Below, in pieces: positions 46,739-59,500 of a stretch of 64,000 nucleotides of DNA. Source of the stretch: Zoroaster sp. YZ-2022 (lineage: Eukaryota > Echinodermata > Asteroidea > Forcipulatida > Zoroasteridae); NCBI GenBank assembly GCA_029582265.1, contig CM055817.1, positions 25,946,230-26,010,229 of the forward strand, given 5' to 3'. The position numbers were made by a program, and so were the translations under genes. Each line of letters opens with the position of its first letter. The first letter of the stretch is position 1. The notes under the pieces were generated by a model. That model did no database searches. It had not been told where the DNA came from and worked only from the letters and a program-made list of their open reading frames with translations.

Positions 46739-48275
46739 TGTAATTATTATGTGCCAAACACTAAACCAATGGTTCTAAATCATACGTTTGTTTGTTGATC
46801 AGTGAGGATTTGACATCATGATATTGTAATGACATCATCACTGACAATGACATCATTGTAATGACATCATCACTGGCAGAGTGTTTCTCTTTTAATGCAC
46901 AAATTGTAAACACAAGTATTGTTTTAATTAAACACACCGTGTAGACTAGTTATACATCAATCTTTCACACTTAAATTTTAATGTAGCGAGATTTGAACAA
47001 TTCTGGCATAAGAAATTAACCTAAATCTTCATTACATACACATTTTTCAAATCAATTCAAATTGTTTTTGATATTAGAGAATACGTACAAAAATACACAC
47101 TCAAATTGTTAAATCAAATTTCTAAATGATTACAAAACAGACATGTGATATTGTCAGCAACATTAGAACATAATGAAGCCAGAGAGCTTGTAGTGAACTT
47201 CCTTAGAACAAGAAATCACACAGTATGCTTCATAGTGATATAATTTCAAACACAAATGCAGCAAAGACGTTCTCAATCAAATCACCGATAAAGGTGATAA
47301 AATACAACCATATTACATGGTGTTCTTTGTTGTTGCTTTAACAGTAAACACAGCTATTGTATTCAGATATACCAGTGATGCTCTCAGTCCTTTGTTTGTT
47401 TAGATATGCATGTATAATCAAGTACATTCTAATTTTAGATGCATACATAACTAATTAAAAGGTCGATGCTATTTCCTATATAACAGGTACACAGTAATAC
47501 ATCAAACATCTGCAAACCTACCAAAAACAATTTCTAAGAATAGCTTTTCGCTTTATATGAGATTTTAACACTGCATACTTTTTATTTATTTGTTTATTTG
47601 CTTTATATGAGTTTTTAACACTACAAGAGACACTGGCCTTACATTTGATGAACTGGGTGCGGTGATGGCTAACAAGACTCAATGGCGAAATAGTGTGGCA
47701 TCGATCTCGATTGCGGTCGAAGGATAGATATATAGATAGAACACTGCATACTATAATATTGCTATGCGCAATATGACATTTGAATATAATTAAAAACAAA
47801 TTACTTCATAATCAAAGTTTTACCTTGAAAAATACCTTTATTGTATCAAATATTGAAGCATCAACAAATTGTTGAACGGCTGTTGTCTGTTCCTACTACA
47901 AATATACATCAAACAGCCACTTTACGATCGCATCAATAACATATACACATTCAAATTGTAAAAGGTTTATGGTGAATTTTAACGCACACGAATATGATTG
48001 TAATTATTATTTGCCAAACACTAAACCAATGGTTCTAAATCGTGTTGTTGTAATATTCCTATGTATGTTGATCAGTGAGGATTTGTCATGATATTGTAAG
48101 TATATTGCAATGACATCATCACTGGCAGAGTGTTTCTCGTTTACTGCACAAATTATCAACGTAACTTAAATTTTAATGTAGCGAGACTTGCATAATTAAA
48201 GACAGTGTGGAATAGTCATACATCAATCTATCTCACTTAAATTTTAATGCTGCGCGATTTGCAGAATTGTGACAG
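46739..48275. repeat. Direct repeats about 1.26 kb apart
   Basis: TAATTATTATGTGCCAAACA at 46739 recurs as TAATTATTATTTGCCAAACA at 48001. The two copies stay collinear through ATGACATCATCACTGGCAGAG and CACTTAAATTTTAATG. The sequence between (about 47020-47990) has no recognised gene, only a diverged unit of short AT-rich text. Confidence 0.75.
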
Positions 48276-49086
48276 AAGAGAAGGAATACTGTTTGCGGTG
48301 TCACCTGTAACTATATCTGCAGTAGTTGTACTATTGTGTTGGTTTGTGAAGCACCGGTGTTAGTATAAATGGGCGTGTCGGTCACAAAACGCTCATTGTC
48401 TTCAGGGGAAATTTGAAAGCAGTTGAATTGTAATGATTTTACCGGCCATTTCCTAAATCATTACACTGTAAAATATGGTGCTTAGAATTTAGAACACATG
48501 CCGTTTAGGAATGCGTGTAATTGCTAAACGGTCATCTGTACATGTAACAAAGCTAAACGTGCATAGCTTTTTGACACCTGTTCATATGATATTTAGCATT
48601 AAAAAATACATCACAAAAGCACAATCTAAACATGTTTTAGGCTACACACTGAAAAAAAAAGTGAGTAATGCTGCGCGATTTGCAGAATTGTGACAGAAGA
48701 GAAGGAATACTGTTTGCGGTGTCACCTGTAACTATATCTGCAGTAGTTGTACTATTGTGTTGGTTTGTGAAGCACCGGTGTTAGTATAAATGGGCGTGTC
48801 GGTCACAAAACGCTCATTGTCTTCAGGGGAAATTTGAAAGCAGTTGAATTGTAATGATTTTACCGGCCATTTCCTAAATCATTACACTGTAAAATATGGT
48901 GCTTAGAATTTAGAACACATGCCGTTTAGGAATGCGTGTAATTGCTAAACGGTCATCTGTACATGTAACAAAGCTAAACGTGCATAGCTTTTTGACACCT
49001 GTTCATATGATATTTAGCATTAAAAAATACATCACAAAAGCACAATCTAAACATGTTTTAGGCTACACACTGAAAAAAAAAGTGAG
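48245..49086. repeat. Perfect 421-bp tandem duplication
   Basis: The segment 48245-48665 appears again, without a difference that I could find, at 48666-49086. It includes a PLE-end-like stretch (GCGGTGTCACCTGTAAC) and one MITE left end. Either very recent or an assembly artefact. Confidence 0.93.
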
Positions 49087-49135
49087 TACAGTCTAAATGT
49101 GTTTCAATTCTAAACACCTTTTTTTTACAGTGTAA
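48882..49135. mobile_element. Small MITE (254 bp) with TTACACTGTAAAA ends
   Basis: Left TTACACTGTAAAATATGGTG then CTTAGAATTTAGAACAC. The complement of the right end reads TTACACTGTAAAAAAAAGGT then GTTTAGAATTGAAACAC. The 421-bp duplication has copied the left end again at 48461. Confidence 0.75.
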
Positions 49136-49139
49136 ATTT

Positions 49140-50850
49140 TAAATTGGTAATCCTTGTGCAAATCAAATAACATTTAAAAAGGGCCATGGAATAATTGTCA
49201 GAATAATAGTTTTATTTATACCATAACGAGTCTGTGGAGGTCACCATCAAACATTGAAACCCGTATCTCCCGTATTCCAGAGATTTTACCGTAATTCATC
49301 CCTAATTTGCCATAGTGACCAATCCCGAATTAAGTTTGCATAGTGGCCAATGCGGTATTGGTCGCTTTGCCAATTACAAAAAAATAGCTAGTTAGAGCAT
49401 TCGTCATTTGAATGCATGCTCTATCTCCAAAACTATAAGGAATACATGCATGTGGATTAGATACAATGGTAGGTCTCTTCCTGAATGTACTAATGGGCGG
49501 GGAAACTTAAAATTGAAAAAAGTCGGATTGGTCGCTATGGCAAATTAGGGACGAATTTTCATTGGAACATAAAGGAAACTATACTTAAAAAAATAATCAG
49601 AATAATAGTTTAAAACTAAATAGAATTATAAATTAATTTATGACGGCACCCACTATAAATTCACTTGGGAATCTTTACTGTAGAACTACCCGTCATTGTG
49701 ATATCGTTAAAGTATATTACAATAACATTATCGTTTTTTTTTTCTCTAGTCGCATATCAATCAATAATACTGTAAAGTGCAGTACATACTTCACACGCAA
49801 GCGAAGCAAATAACTGTAAGGTTGACAATGAAATCGCTCTATTTCGCCATTGTTTGACATACAAGTTGCTGACCTAGCTTCGCTTTTGTATTCACGTGAA
49901 ATATGAACCAGCCTTAACGCAGTATATTATCAGGGTTCAAAATATTATAATGATAACTCCTGCTAAAATTTTTAAAATTTACAACCAATTTCAAATATTG
50001 TATTTTTTTAAATTGTAATCCTTTTTAAAAGCAAAACACAATTAAAATTGTGGCCAGTTTCACCAAATAATTGTCCGACGAATGGTTTTGAGAATTGAGC
50101 TTCAAATCATTTATTATCACTAGACAGAGTGGCTGGGTTGGCCAGAACGTGTTTACAAGTGCTGCCAAAGGATTACCTTGGTCTAACTGATTTGTCCAGA
50201 GGCATTGTGTTCTTGGGTGTTCGTCTGGTAAGGGCATTGGGGATGGCATGTGTTCCTTCCCGGTATAGTTGTTCAGTTTAGTTTGAGCAGTTTTATCGAA
50301 CGGCCGTGCTATTTTCTGTACTGCTTACATTGTCCTTGTCGGTTATCATTTCTACTGTCATGCCTTATGGGGGAATATGTTATGTATACAACACAATGGT
50401 ACAGTCCTCATTAACACTTTTTTTTTACCGTTTTCCATGACACAGAACCATCCATTGTTCCCAGCAACTTATATTATCACCGTTTGCTTTTCACCGCATA
50501 CTTTAATTATAATTATCTCGTGTATACAAGTAATATCGATATAGTGAACTGCCGCAGTGGTCAGTCAACTGGAAAACAAATATCAAGAAATGTTGTCGTT
50601 TAATTTCTAGGCAATCACCAGCGTTTGCATATACTAATCAGTTTACTAATTAACAACGAGTTTTTATGACACGAGCGGGTATGTCTACCGTAACTAAATG
50701 ATACGCAGTGCTTCTTTCATGCATGACAGAAAATTTGTTTAGACTGATGATCACAAAAATAAGAAGAGTCTACACTCAGAACAGATAGTAAACAAAAGTT
50801 AAGTAGAACAAGTTAAGTAAACAACAACTCAATTTAAGTAAAAACACCGT
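49140..50850. other. No gene seen; holds a foldback
   Basis: Arms at 49291-49327 and 49528-49563 pair: CATCCCTAATTTGCCATAGT against the complement of GCTATGGCAAATTAGGGACG. This is a probable MITE of ~275 bp with unassigned family. The rest is AT-rich. Confidence 0.5.
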
Positions 50851-50856
50851 GAAAAA

Positions 50857-51216
50857 TAATAATAATAATATACTTATATGGCGCACGTATCCACCAAACT
50901 GGTGCTCAAGGCGCATTATATTATTACCACTGCTCATCAGGCTCATAAATCATTCCTGAAACCATCTCAGCTCCCTGGGGAGTATACAGCTCAATTGCTG
51001 CCATTATAGCGCAGATAGAGCTAATCAAACACAACAACCAACTCTGCCCTCACAGGTACCCATTTACTCCTGGGTGTAGAGAAGCAATTATGTTAAAGTG
51101 TCTTGCTCAAGGACACAAGCACCATGGTCGCGGTTGGGATTCGAACCCACATTCTGACGACTCAGCCATCAGAACACAAATCCGATGCACTAAACCGCTC
51201 GGCCATGGCACTCCAT
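50857..51216 (-). mobile_element. tRNA-derived SINE, full length
   Basis: Minus strand: GCCATGGCCGAGCGGTTTAG (A-box, type-II tRNA-like) and GTGGGTTCGAATCCCAACCG (B-box) form the polymerase III promoter. A body follows (GTCCTTGAGCAAGACACTTT, AGGAGTAAATGGGTACCTG). The 3' end is CGCCTTGAGCACCAGTTTGG then TGGATACGTGCGC and an ATT tail. The 3' end is shared with the LINEs at 29243 and 39603. Confidence 0.9.
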
Positions 51217-51476
51217 AAATAATACAAATCTATTTTGTAAATGTAAAAATACATGACTCCAGAGTAAAAATTAAACTTCACCAGAGTTCTGTAAGTTTTA
51301 CCTATGTTATAAATAAATTTTACAGTTGTTGAGAATAATTTTACAATGAAAGTGTATACAAATTCAAGATGTAGAACACGAAGGCGAACGATCTCACAGC
51401 AGTGGGAGTTTCGTCAACTGATTGAGGCGGTTCTAGGTAAACGATTGTTGAGCAATTAAGTTATCCGTCTCATTAG

Positions 51477-51650
51477 CAGCGGCGTAACGATGACTTTTTC
51501 AATGGGGGAGCACCGGGGGCATTGCCTTTCAGTGGGGGGAGGGGGCACGGGTATGGATTTACCCTTTTCTTTTTCTTTTCTTTTTTCGGGGGCACTATCG
51601 GGATTTTTCGTGGGGGAACCTGGGGGGGCGGGGGGACTGCTACGCCACTG
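51477..51650. mobile_element. hAT-like MITE (174 bp)
   Basis: TIRs CAGCGGCGTAACGATGACTT and complement CAGTGGCGTAGCAGTCC. A perfect 8-bp target duplication CTCATTAG stands at 51469-51476 and 51651-51658, as made by hAT transposases. Interior G-rich, non-coding. Confidence 0.92.
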
Positions 51651-51659
51651 CTCATTAGT

Positions 51660-52080
51660 TATTTAAGGCATAGTTAAGGTTATGCGTGAATCGTTTGTGG
51701 GTGAGATATCCGCGTGTACTCGGCATGCAGCTAGTGATTTTCACTACGCGTTCACACAGGTACAGTGTACTGAAGTCGTGTACAATACATTATGCATACA
51801 CGCCCAGCGACGACCGCTTCGTACAAGTCATTGTGCAAGTATGTGCATACATGTAGCGTCACAAACATTATGAACGGTCAATATTCTAGCTGTTGCCCTT
51901 CTAGCGAAGAATTGAGGCTTAACCTGAACTAAGGAGAAGAACAGCATTTTAAAACTCAACATTTGTTTAACCTTCAAATACCTCAAGTAGTTGAGGAAAT
52001 CCTTACAGTTATGACTGGGCCAGGTAAAAAAACTAAACTCCTATAGGCATATTACCAAACAATAATGTAAGAAAGACAAA
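51660..52080. other. No gene seen
   Basis: A 63-codon open frame without recognisable features only. Confidence 0.4.
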
Positions 52081-52200
52081 ATAAGAAAGACTAATTGCGG
52101 TGACACCATGTGGAATTTTTTATTGAGTGGTAATTCGTTCTGAAAAGAACTGGTGGTTACAACTCGACGTTTCCATCAGTATGCTCTGATCGTCGTCATG
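52080..52200 (-). mobile_element. Solitary PLE end
   Basis: TAATTGCGGTGACACCATGT, TTGAGTGGTAATTCGTTCTG and ACTCGACGTTTCCATCAGTA correspond to the complement of 29100-29200. The 3' untranslated region beyond is missing. Confidence 0.85.
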
Positions 52201-52359
52201 CGAGATAGAAACTATAGAAATATAAACGAACAAACAAACATTCCAGCAAACGAACAAACAAACATTAAAAGGAAATTAAATTAAATGAGTAAACAAATTA
52301 GCGATACTAGTTGATATTATTACATGTGGTCTTCGGTGCCTCCAGGCAGCTCAGCAAAT

Positions 52360-53231
52360 TCATTGAGATGTCACTGGGCAGCAGAATACACGATCAGTAG
52401 AGTGTGGCCTTGGGGTGTTTGCCACGACGCCTTCGTAACACTGGTCACCTATGTAGACGCTACACCCGTCAATGAACAGTTGAACATCGCGGTTGGGTAG
52501 TGAGAAGTAATACCAAGTACCCATTGATGGTTGACGATAACCCATCAAGTATACTTCTTTCAACTCAGCCAGGGTACAGAGATGAGCATCCAGGAGTGAG
52601 CAAGCAGCCTCCATCTCAACACGGTCATTCAAAGCGTAGCTCTCCGTCGTGATGATGGGGTATCGAGGATTTATCAACCCAGGATTTCCGGGGCAGCAGA
52701 AGCCAGCTGAAGTCACCACACTCCAAACTGGACAGCAGCTTACACGACCGGTAGGATTTGGTCTCGGTGTGTTTGGCACGACGCCTTCGTAACACTGTTC
52801 ACCTGTGTAGCTGCCACACCCATCACTGAGAAGTTGAACATCGCGGTTGGGTATTGAGAAGTACAGCCAAGTTGCATATGATTGACGATATCCCCTCAAG
52901 TATGCCTCTTTCAACTCAGCCAGGGTACAGAGATGAGCTCCCAGGGCAAAGCAAGCAGCCGCCATCCCAACAAGGTCGTCCTTACCGTAGCTCTCCACCG
53001 TGATGAGTGGACCTGGTAGATCAAAGTAGGTCAGACCGCTCGAATTCAACTCAACCTGACTTTCAGGCACTGAATACCAGAAACCGGTGTCAGTGGGTAT
53101 TTTGCCTAAATGACCCGCCTGATAGGCATCATCCAGTTCCCATCGTTGGCAGAGATGTTGGTCATTCCTTTGGCACTCGAACGAAGCCAAGGTGTGCGTG
53201 TGGTACGTGGAGTCTGTAGGACTTGGTGAAC
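52360..53231 (-). CDS. Terminal exon: secreted protein with repeated Cys modules (unassigned)
   Basis: The minus-strand frame from an acceptor (TCTTCAAAAG, exon start 53231, phase 1) to a TGA at 52362-52360 encodes 290 residues. Two full modules of ~95 residues share C-x6-LCTLAELKE-x-YL-x-GYRQ, W-YFS-PNRDVQL, DGC, QCYEGVV-NTPRP and CCP. A third, partial module comes first (QHLCQRWELDDAYQAGH). The layout hints at a Link- or C-type-lectin-like fold, but I do not recognise the family and make no functional claim. No transmembrane segment is seen, so it is probably secreted. The 5' exons lie further right, perhaps beyond the LINE at 54758-60800. Unlike most frames here it is clean, so it is likely a working gene. 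Confidence 0.7.
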
Positions 53232-54035
53232 CTTTTGAAGATATTGAAAATGTGAGATAGAACTGACGGGTTACAATTATGTGGATTTTCAAAAAGGGTC
53301 ATTACAATATGTCAAGTTGTCTAAAAACATTTAACTCGTCAGTGACTTACTCGGCTTTAACAGTATTTGAACGAAATTACTATCCACATTTCACATTTGG
53401 CGACAGGTTTAAAGAAATAATAACTTTCTATCAGAAAAACCATACACAAATTTGAATATGACGGTTGTGAATAAAGTGACCTCTTATCTTTTCAAAAACA
53501 AGTTTGATGACGTTATCAAAGTTCAAAGCGCTCCCTAGCAGCAGTTTTGAAAAGGGATTATTTTCCAGTCTCAGAAACTGAACTAAAGCAGGTACTAACG
53601 TTAGTTTTTCATGATCATGAGGAGGTCATATATATATGACCTGCAAATCACCTGATCTGACCTTTACTTCCGGTCCAAACAGGAAGTTCAAATTCAACAT
53701 ATTCTAACGCAAAATTGATATGTCATTGATATTGTTATTATAAAAGATGATACACCTTTGCAAAATATGATATTAACAACATCGATGATAATTTGATTGA
53801 ATCGGAAGTTCACACAAAGGCCGTGTGTTTGTTCCAACAAACACTTGAGCTCCAGTTCTAATTTTTGTTTGGCTGATTTCTCTTTGGGAGTAATAAACAC
53901 ACAACATATTTTGCTCCCAATTTCAAGTAGTTTCTGGGGCCCCTGAAAAATATAGCCATGCCTCTCTTTTCTCTATCCAGGTGGCGTCGGTGATATTTTA
54001 AAAGCATTTTGAGCCTATTATTTCGAAATTGGTTG
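53232..54035. other. Probable intron; dispersed repeat
   Basis: About 53700-53890 is related to 8215-8375 (e.g. CCAACAAACACTTGAGCTCC against CCAACAAAACACCTGGAGTT). Otherwise nothing recognised. Confidence 0.45.
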
Positions 54036-54038
54036 AAT

Positions 54039-54310
54039 ATATACGACTCAAAACAATTTAGGGAACACCGGATTGTTAACATAAAATAGGTTTGAAATGT
54101 TCCATGACCCGGGATTTTCATTTGCAACCCCCCTCTCTCTTTCAGTAGTCATGCCATGAAATGTGTAATCACTACATGCATCCTTTATCATCTGTTTCAT
54201 TGTGCAGTTGTTTCTCATAAATTCTGTGAAACATTGTGTTTATCTGAAATAAATGACCTTGCTTTAACTGAGATTATTCCGGTGTTCCCTAAATTGTTTT
54301 GAGTAGTATA
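54039..54310. mobile_element. MITE-like foldback (272 bp)
   Basis: Left ACTCAAAACAATTTAGGGAA then CACCGGA is repeated inverted at the right (54275-54310). Imperfect pairing extends ~12 bp beyond. Non-coding. Confidence 0.75.
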
Positions 54311-54690
54311 TTTGCTTCAAATTGGTACACAGAGTGAATTACACCCATTCTGCTATAATCTGCTGTCAATAGTATTGAATAACATCTTCTTTTCAATTTA
54401 GGGGTCCAACTCACAGTTGAGCCAACGTGGTCAGATTGCTTTTATGTTTTATATGAATACTAACTAGGTACGTATGTCTACCCGTACACAAGGATGAACT
54501 AATCATACCTCATTGGAGGTTTGGCAAGGATTTAACAATAGTTTCTCAGACAACAATGTACAACAAAACTCCTCCTCTAATGGATGTTTGACTAAGGGGA
54601 CCACTACCCTTGTAACTGAAACTAGCTATACATATAAGAACATTCAGATTCATGGTCAGACGATTGTTTTGTGTCTGTGTCTGTGTCTGT
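54311..54690. other. No gene seen
   Basis: Non-coding; ends in GTGTCTGTGTCTGTGTCTG. Confidence 0.4.
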
Positions 54691-54692
54691 TT

Positions 54693-54720
54693 TAAATAAA
54701 TAAATAAATAAATAAATACA

Positions 54721-54755
<35 letters not shown>

Positions 54756-54757
54756 AT
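54693..54757. repeat. (AAAT)n microsatellite at LINE 5' end
   Basis: About 16 AAAT units immediately upstream of the L1/Tx1-like LINE, which itself ends in AAAT-rich repeats. Confidence 0.93.
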
Positions 54758-54977
54758 TCGCTGTAGCAAGACGTGCTTCCATCGAGCTCCGAAAAATTGA
54801 CTGAAATTTTCACTTTTCCCGTTTTTTGGAAGCAGTCACTATCGCCTTTTCTCTTCATCAAGTTTTGTGATCACATTCAGTGAGGTAAGAGAGGAAAAAC
54901 TATACCTTTGAGGGCCTTTTGGCCCTTTTTCCTTTCTAATTTTCGGCGCTGCTGTCGCGCCATTCAATTACGCAATC

Positions 54978-56544
54978 ATGTTCCGTCGAGTGACCAGACC
55001 GAATACAGTGAGATTCAACAGCCTCCATAGTCCCAAAGCAATAACGCCTAAAGATGTATACAACGCTATACACAACGAATTAGATACTATCGACACAGTA
55101 GTTTGTATAGCGGAGCTGGATAACAAATGGTATAATGTGACCTTTGACAATAAAGACGATTGTGTCCACATCGCAGAACAAGGCATCCTATTACATAACG
55201 TCCTAATCCAATGTGAAAGAGCCAGTGTCAGGGACTCCGTAGTGGCGTACATCAAGGCCCCATACGAGATGCCTGACCAAGCAGTAATCAGCCTATTGAC
55301 GCACTACGGCACTGTGGCTAACCTGCGAAGACAACGTCATGATTTCGACGACAACATCGAAACGGGAGTAAGGAGTTGTCTAATCAAAAACCTGAAGATG
55401 CCCATACCTAGCTACCTCAAGTATAGCGGCTTCACCCTACCAGTGAGATATAGAGGCCAAGTCAAGACCTGTAAAATTTGCGAGTCGACCCCTGGCACGA
55501 GAATGTCCTTCGCGAAGTAAATGTTTCGTCTGCGGTAGTTACAACCACCGAGCCGCATGGCACGAGAGACAAGACGAAGATGACCACGAGCCAATGACCC
55601 AAACAGAAGACATCATTAGGGATAGAGAAGAAATTGAAGACACCCAAGACACCATGGAACCGCAATATTACATAGCTGAAGTGATAGAACACGGGGAAAA
55701 AAGCACACAAGACGATCACGAAGAAGTTCCCACCCATGAAGACAGCCAATCCGACAAACAGCCCCGGCCAAAAAACAACACTACTTCCAAAAAGTCCTTC
55801 AAAGATGCAGTTGGTCCTACTAAAAAATCCAAACCCATTGGTTTCTGGGATGAAGCCGTAAAGGAATCAACCAGGAAGAGAAAACTAGACAGCGGAGCTG
55901 AAGGAACCATCAAACAAGCTCGCGAAGACATCGACTCCGAAGAGATGGAAGCTCTCGACGGCCAGAACACAACTACCGAGGAGACCCGAAACGCAGAAAT
56001 CCCGACACCAGAGCCTACAAAGAACCCGATAGATGACCCGAAAGCGAAACCAAAACCAGATCCTGAAGCAAAATCGACATCAGACCCTCAAGCAAACCCG
56101 ACACCAGACCCTCGAGCGATCCCGACACCAGATCCTAGAGCGATCCCGCCACCAGATCCTCGAGCGATCTCGACACCAGATCCTCAAGCGATCATAACAC
56201 CAGATCCTAAAGCAAACCCGATACTTACCCAAAACTCCGAAGACGAAGATAATTCTGATGGAGTATACGTGACATATATGAGAGGGGAAAACAGCTTTTT
56301 CGAAAGAAACATATGTCATGGATACGCGGAACATCCAAGGAGAATAGCCAATTCACCGAGTCCAGTCAACCAAGCCAGTCAAGCCAACGCGGGAGAGGAA
56401 GAGGGAGGAATACGTGATCTTTTTTCAAAAAACAAGGTTTATAGGTATGTTTTCTTCATTTATCATGTTCGTTTCCATAGTAAAGTCTCACATCCTCATA
56501 TTTCTCTTCATGGCCTTTTTATCATTTGCTTCTATCAATATTAA
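54978..56544 (+). pseudogene. LINE ORF1 (RNA-binding, zinc knuckles, PDP repeats)
   Basis: ATG at 54978 opens MFRRVTRPNTVRFNSLHSPK. An RNA-recognition-like region follows (residues ~20-150). At the end of the first frame is CKICESTPG, and in the shifted frame CFVCGSYNHRAAWH, so two zinc knuckles straddle a one-base frameshift near 55490. The second ends in His instead of the usual Cys. The rest (from 55594) is acidic and Lys-rich. It contains about seven copies of a 7-9-residue PDPRAIPT-type repeat (56035-56225) of a kind not needed for LINE function. ORF1 proteins bind LINE RNA. The last 34 bases overlap the ORF2 start in another frame. Confidence 0.8.
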
Positions 56545-59500
56545 TGGTCTCAGAGACGAAGTCAAGCGCAATGTTTTCTTTGATTATCTACAACGTAGAA
56601 AGTATAGTTAAATTTTTGTTCAAGAAACCCATAGTGTGGCTAGCGATGAACTTGTTTGGAGTAAACAATGGAAAGGTAACACATGTTTTAGTCATGGGAA
56701 TTCTCAGTCTAGGGGGGTTGCCATATTGATCAATGAAAAATCCGGCTTAGACGTCATTAACATTAATAAAGATAGTGAGGGTAGATGGATCAGTGGAGTA
56801 ATTAAATGGAAAAATAATAATCTTAATATTGCTTCAGTGTATGCTCCTAACGAGGCCTACGCCAGAGCCCACTTCTTTAATGATCTAGAGGATCTTATTG
56901 ATGATAACGATTGGGTTATAGGAGGGGATTTTAATTGTAATATCGATAATAATAGATTTAAAGATGTTAGTAAAATTATTCTCAGAAATGTGCTTCAGGA
57001 GAAAGATCTCTTTGATGTTTGCAATACCGTTTATCCCAATGATAAGGGTTATACTCATTTTCATGAAGCCACTAAGCAACCGAGTAGAATCGATTATTTG
57101 TTCATTTCTTCTAGTGCTCTGAATAATGCTGTTGACGTTACTGTCAACAATTGTGGTTTATCGGACCATAGTATAGTTTGCCTGAAATTAAATGACCCGA
57201 GTATTTGCCATGGCCAAGGAAGATGGATTTGCAATAATAGCCTTCTTAAAGATGATGATTGTATTTTTAGAATTGAATCCTTTTGGAATTTTTGGAGAGA
57301 AGAAAAAGACAATTATGATTCTCTTGCCAAATGGTGGGAAAGTGGTAAATATCGGATTAAAGAAATTATTAGAGATTACGGCAAAGAGAAATCTTGGAAA
57401 GAAAAACAACATCAAAGAGATCTTCAAAAACGTTATAATATTTTGATTAATAATCCCCAGTATGCTGATTCTGATGCTATAAAAACTATTGAAACTCAAA
57501 TAAAAAAATATGAAACTGACATTTGGAAAAAAGCACAAGTCAGAGTGCGTAATGTCATGAAAAACGAAGGTGAAAAACCTTCCAAGTTTTTTCTCAATTT
57601 AGAAAAACAACAAATTGACAATGGTAAAATCGATAAATTTCTTACTCCCGACGGTAATTATGCTGATCAAGCGGATACTTTGTTAGATTGCGCTAATAGT
57701 TTCTATAGCAATCTTTATAAATCTGAAGAAATTTCTGATTCTCATTTAATGGATATCGTTAGTAATATTAATAACAAAGATATTTATGATGATATTTATA
57801 GCGATCTCGAAGATGATATTACCGATGAAGAAATTAAAATTGCGCTCTTTGAGATGAATACAAATAAGTCCCCGGGTTATGACGGTTTAACCGTTGAATG
57901 TTATCAAACATTTTGGCATATTATTGGTCCTGACATTCTACAAGTTTTCAATTTTTGTTTTAGAAATGGTCGTTTATGCGATTCTATGAATTGTGCTTTG
58001 ATTAGGCTTATTTACAAAAAGTCAGGGGACAGACATGATTTAAAAAACTGGCGCCCGATTAGTTTATTAGCAGTCGATTATAAAATCTTATCTAAAGTGA
58101 TTACTAACAGATTAAAACGTATCATGCCTAACCTTGTTGGTGAAGAACAAACTTGTGGGGTTGCAGGAAGAAAAATCCATGATAATCTTATGCTATTGCG
58201 CGATGTTATTGATTATGTTAATTTAGATAATTTGGATGCTGCTCTTGTCAGCATTGATCAAGAAAAAGCCTTTGATCGTATCAGTTGGAAATACATGTTT
58301 AACATTATGTATACAATGAATATCCCTCCTACCCTCATTCAGTGGATTAAACTTCTTTATAGCCGTCCCAACAGTCGTATCATTATCAACAATTTTATCG
58401 GTTCACCCATTCAGGTGAAGAGGGGAATCAGACAAGGTTGCCCTCTGTCCCCCTGTTGTATTCTATTTGTGCTGAAGGTCTTGCAGCTTTAATAAGAAAT
58501 AAAGGTGATTTAAATGGTATAGCTTCCCCCAAGGGAGAATGTAATGTACGTCTCATCCAACATGCGGATGACACTAGTCTTTTTAATAGTAATAATAATG
58601 AATTTAGCGTCATAAATAATATTCTGGATAATTATAGTAAAGGTAGCGGTTCTAAAATTAATTACGCTAAATCTAAAATTGTATTTCTGGGTAACTGGAA
58701 AAATAGACAAGATAAGCCATGTGATTTTAATTTGTGTGATAAAATGAAAATTCTAGGTATTATTGTAGGAAATGATGTTACGCCCGATGATAATTGGGGG
58801 CCCCGAATAAATAAAACTCAACGCATCCTGGACAGATGGTCTAAACGTAATTTAACCTACAACGGTAAGGTTACTATTGTTAATTGTCTCGTCGGTGCAG
58901 GTTTGAACTACCTGGGAAGTGTCCTTGCCTGTCCCGAGGCTCTGATTACAAAAATGAGTAATATTGTTTGGAAATGTTTTTGGAACGGTAAAAATGATAA
59001 AATTTAAAGAAACACCATTGTTAGTGAAATCCCTAGGGGAATGGGATTAATAGACATCAATAGTAAATTGTGTAGCTTAAAATTACAGTGGTTAGCCATA
59101 CCCTTCTACTGAAGGAAATGGAAATACTTTTTGATTATTGGATCAATAAAGCTCGTACTAGCAATAACTTAGGATGGTACATTTTTGCCAATGTTACCAC
59201 CAAATACTACCACCTTTTATAATGATCTTTTATTAGCCTTTCTCAAAGCTGGAGGCACCTTAGAACGTAATTTTTCTTGTTTGTTAGAGTGTAGAAATCC
59301 TTTGTGGGATAATATTGTTGTTACGACTGATGATACTGTTTTTAATAGTCCTGTGCTCAAGTCGAATGGGTTTTTTCACGTCAAAGATGTCGTTTGTCAT
59401 AATCGTTTAATTGCCTTTCAGGAAGTTGCCAGTAAATGTAATATTTTGAATATTAATGCCGGAAAAATTATTAGTCGTCTTGATAAACACATTGATCATT

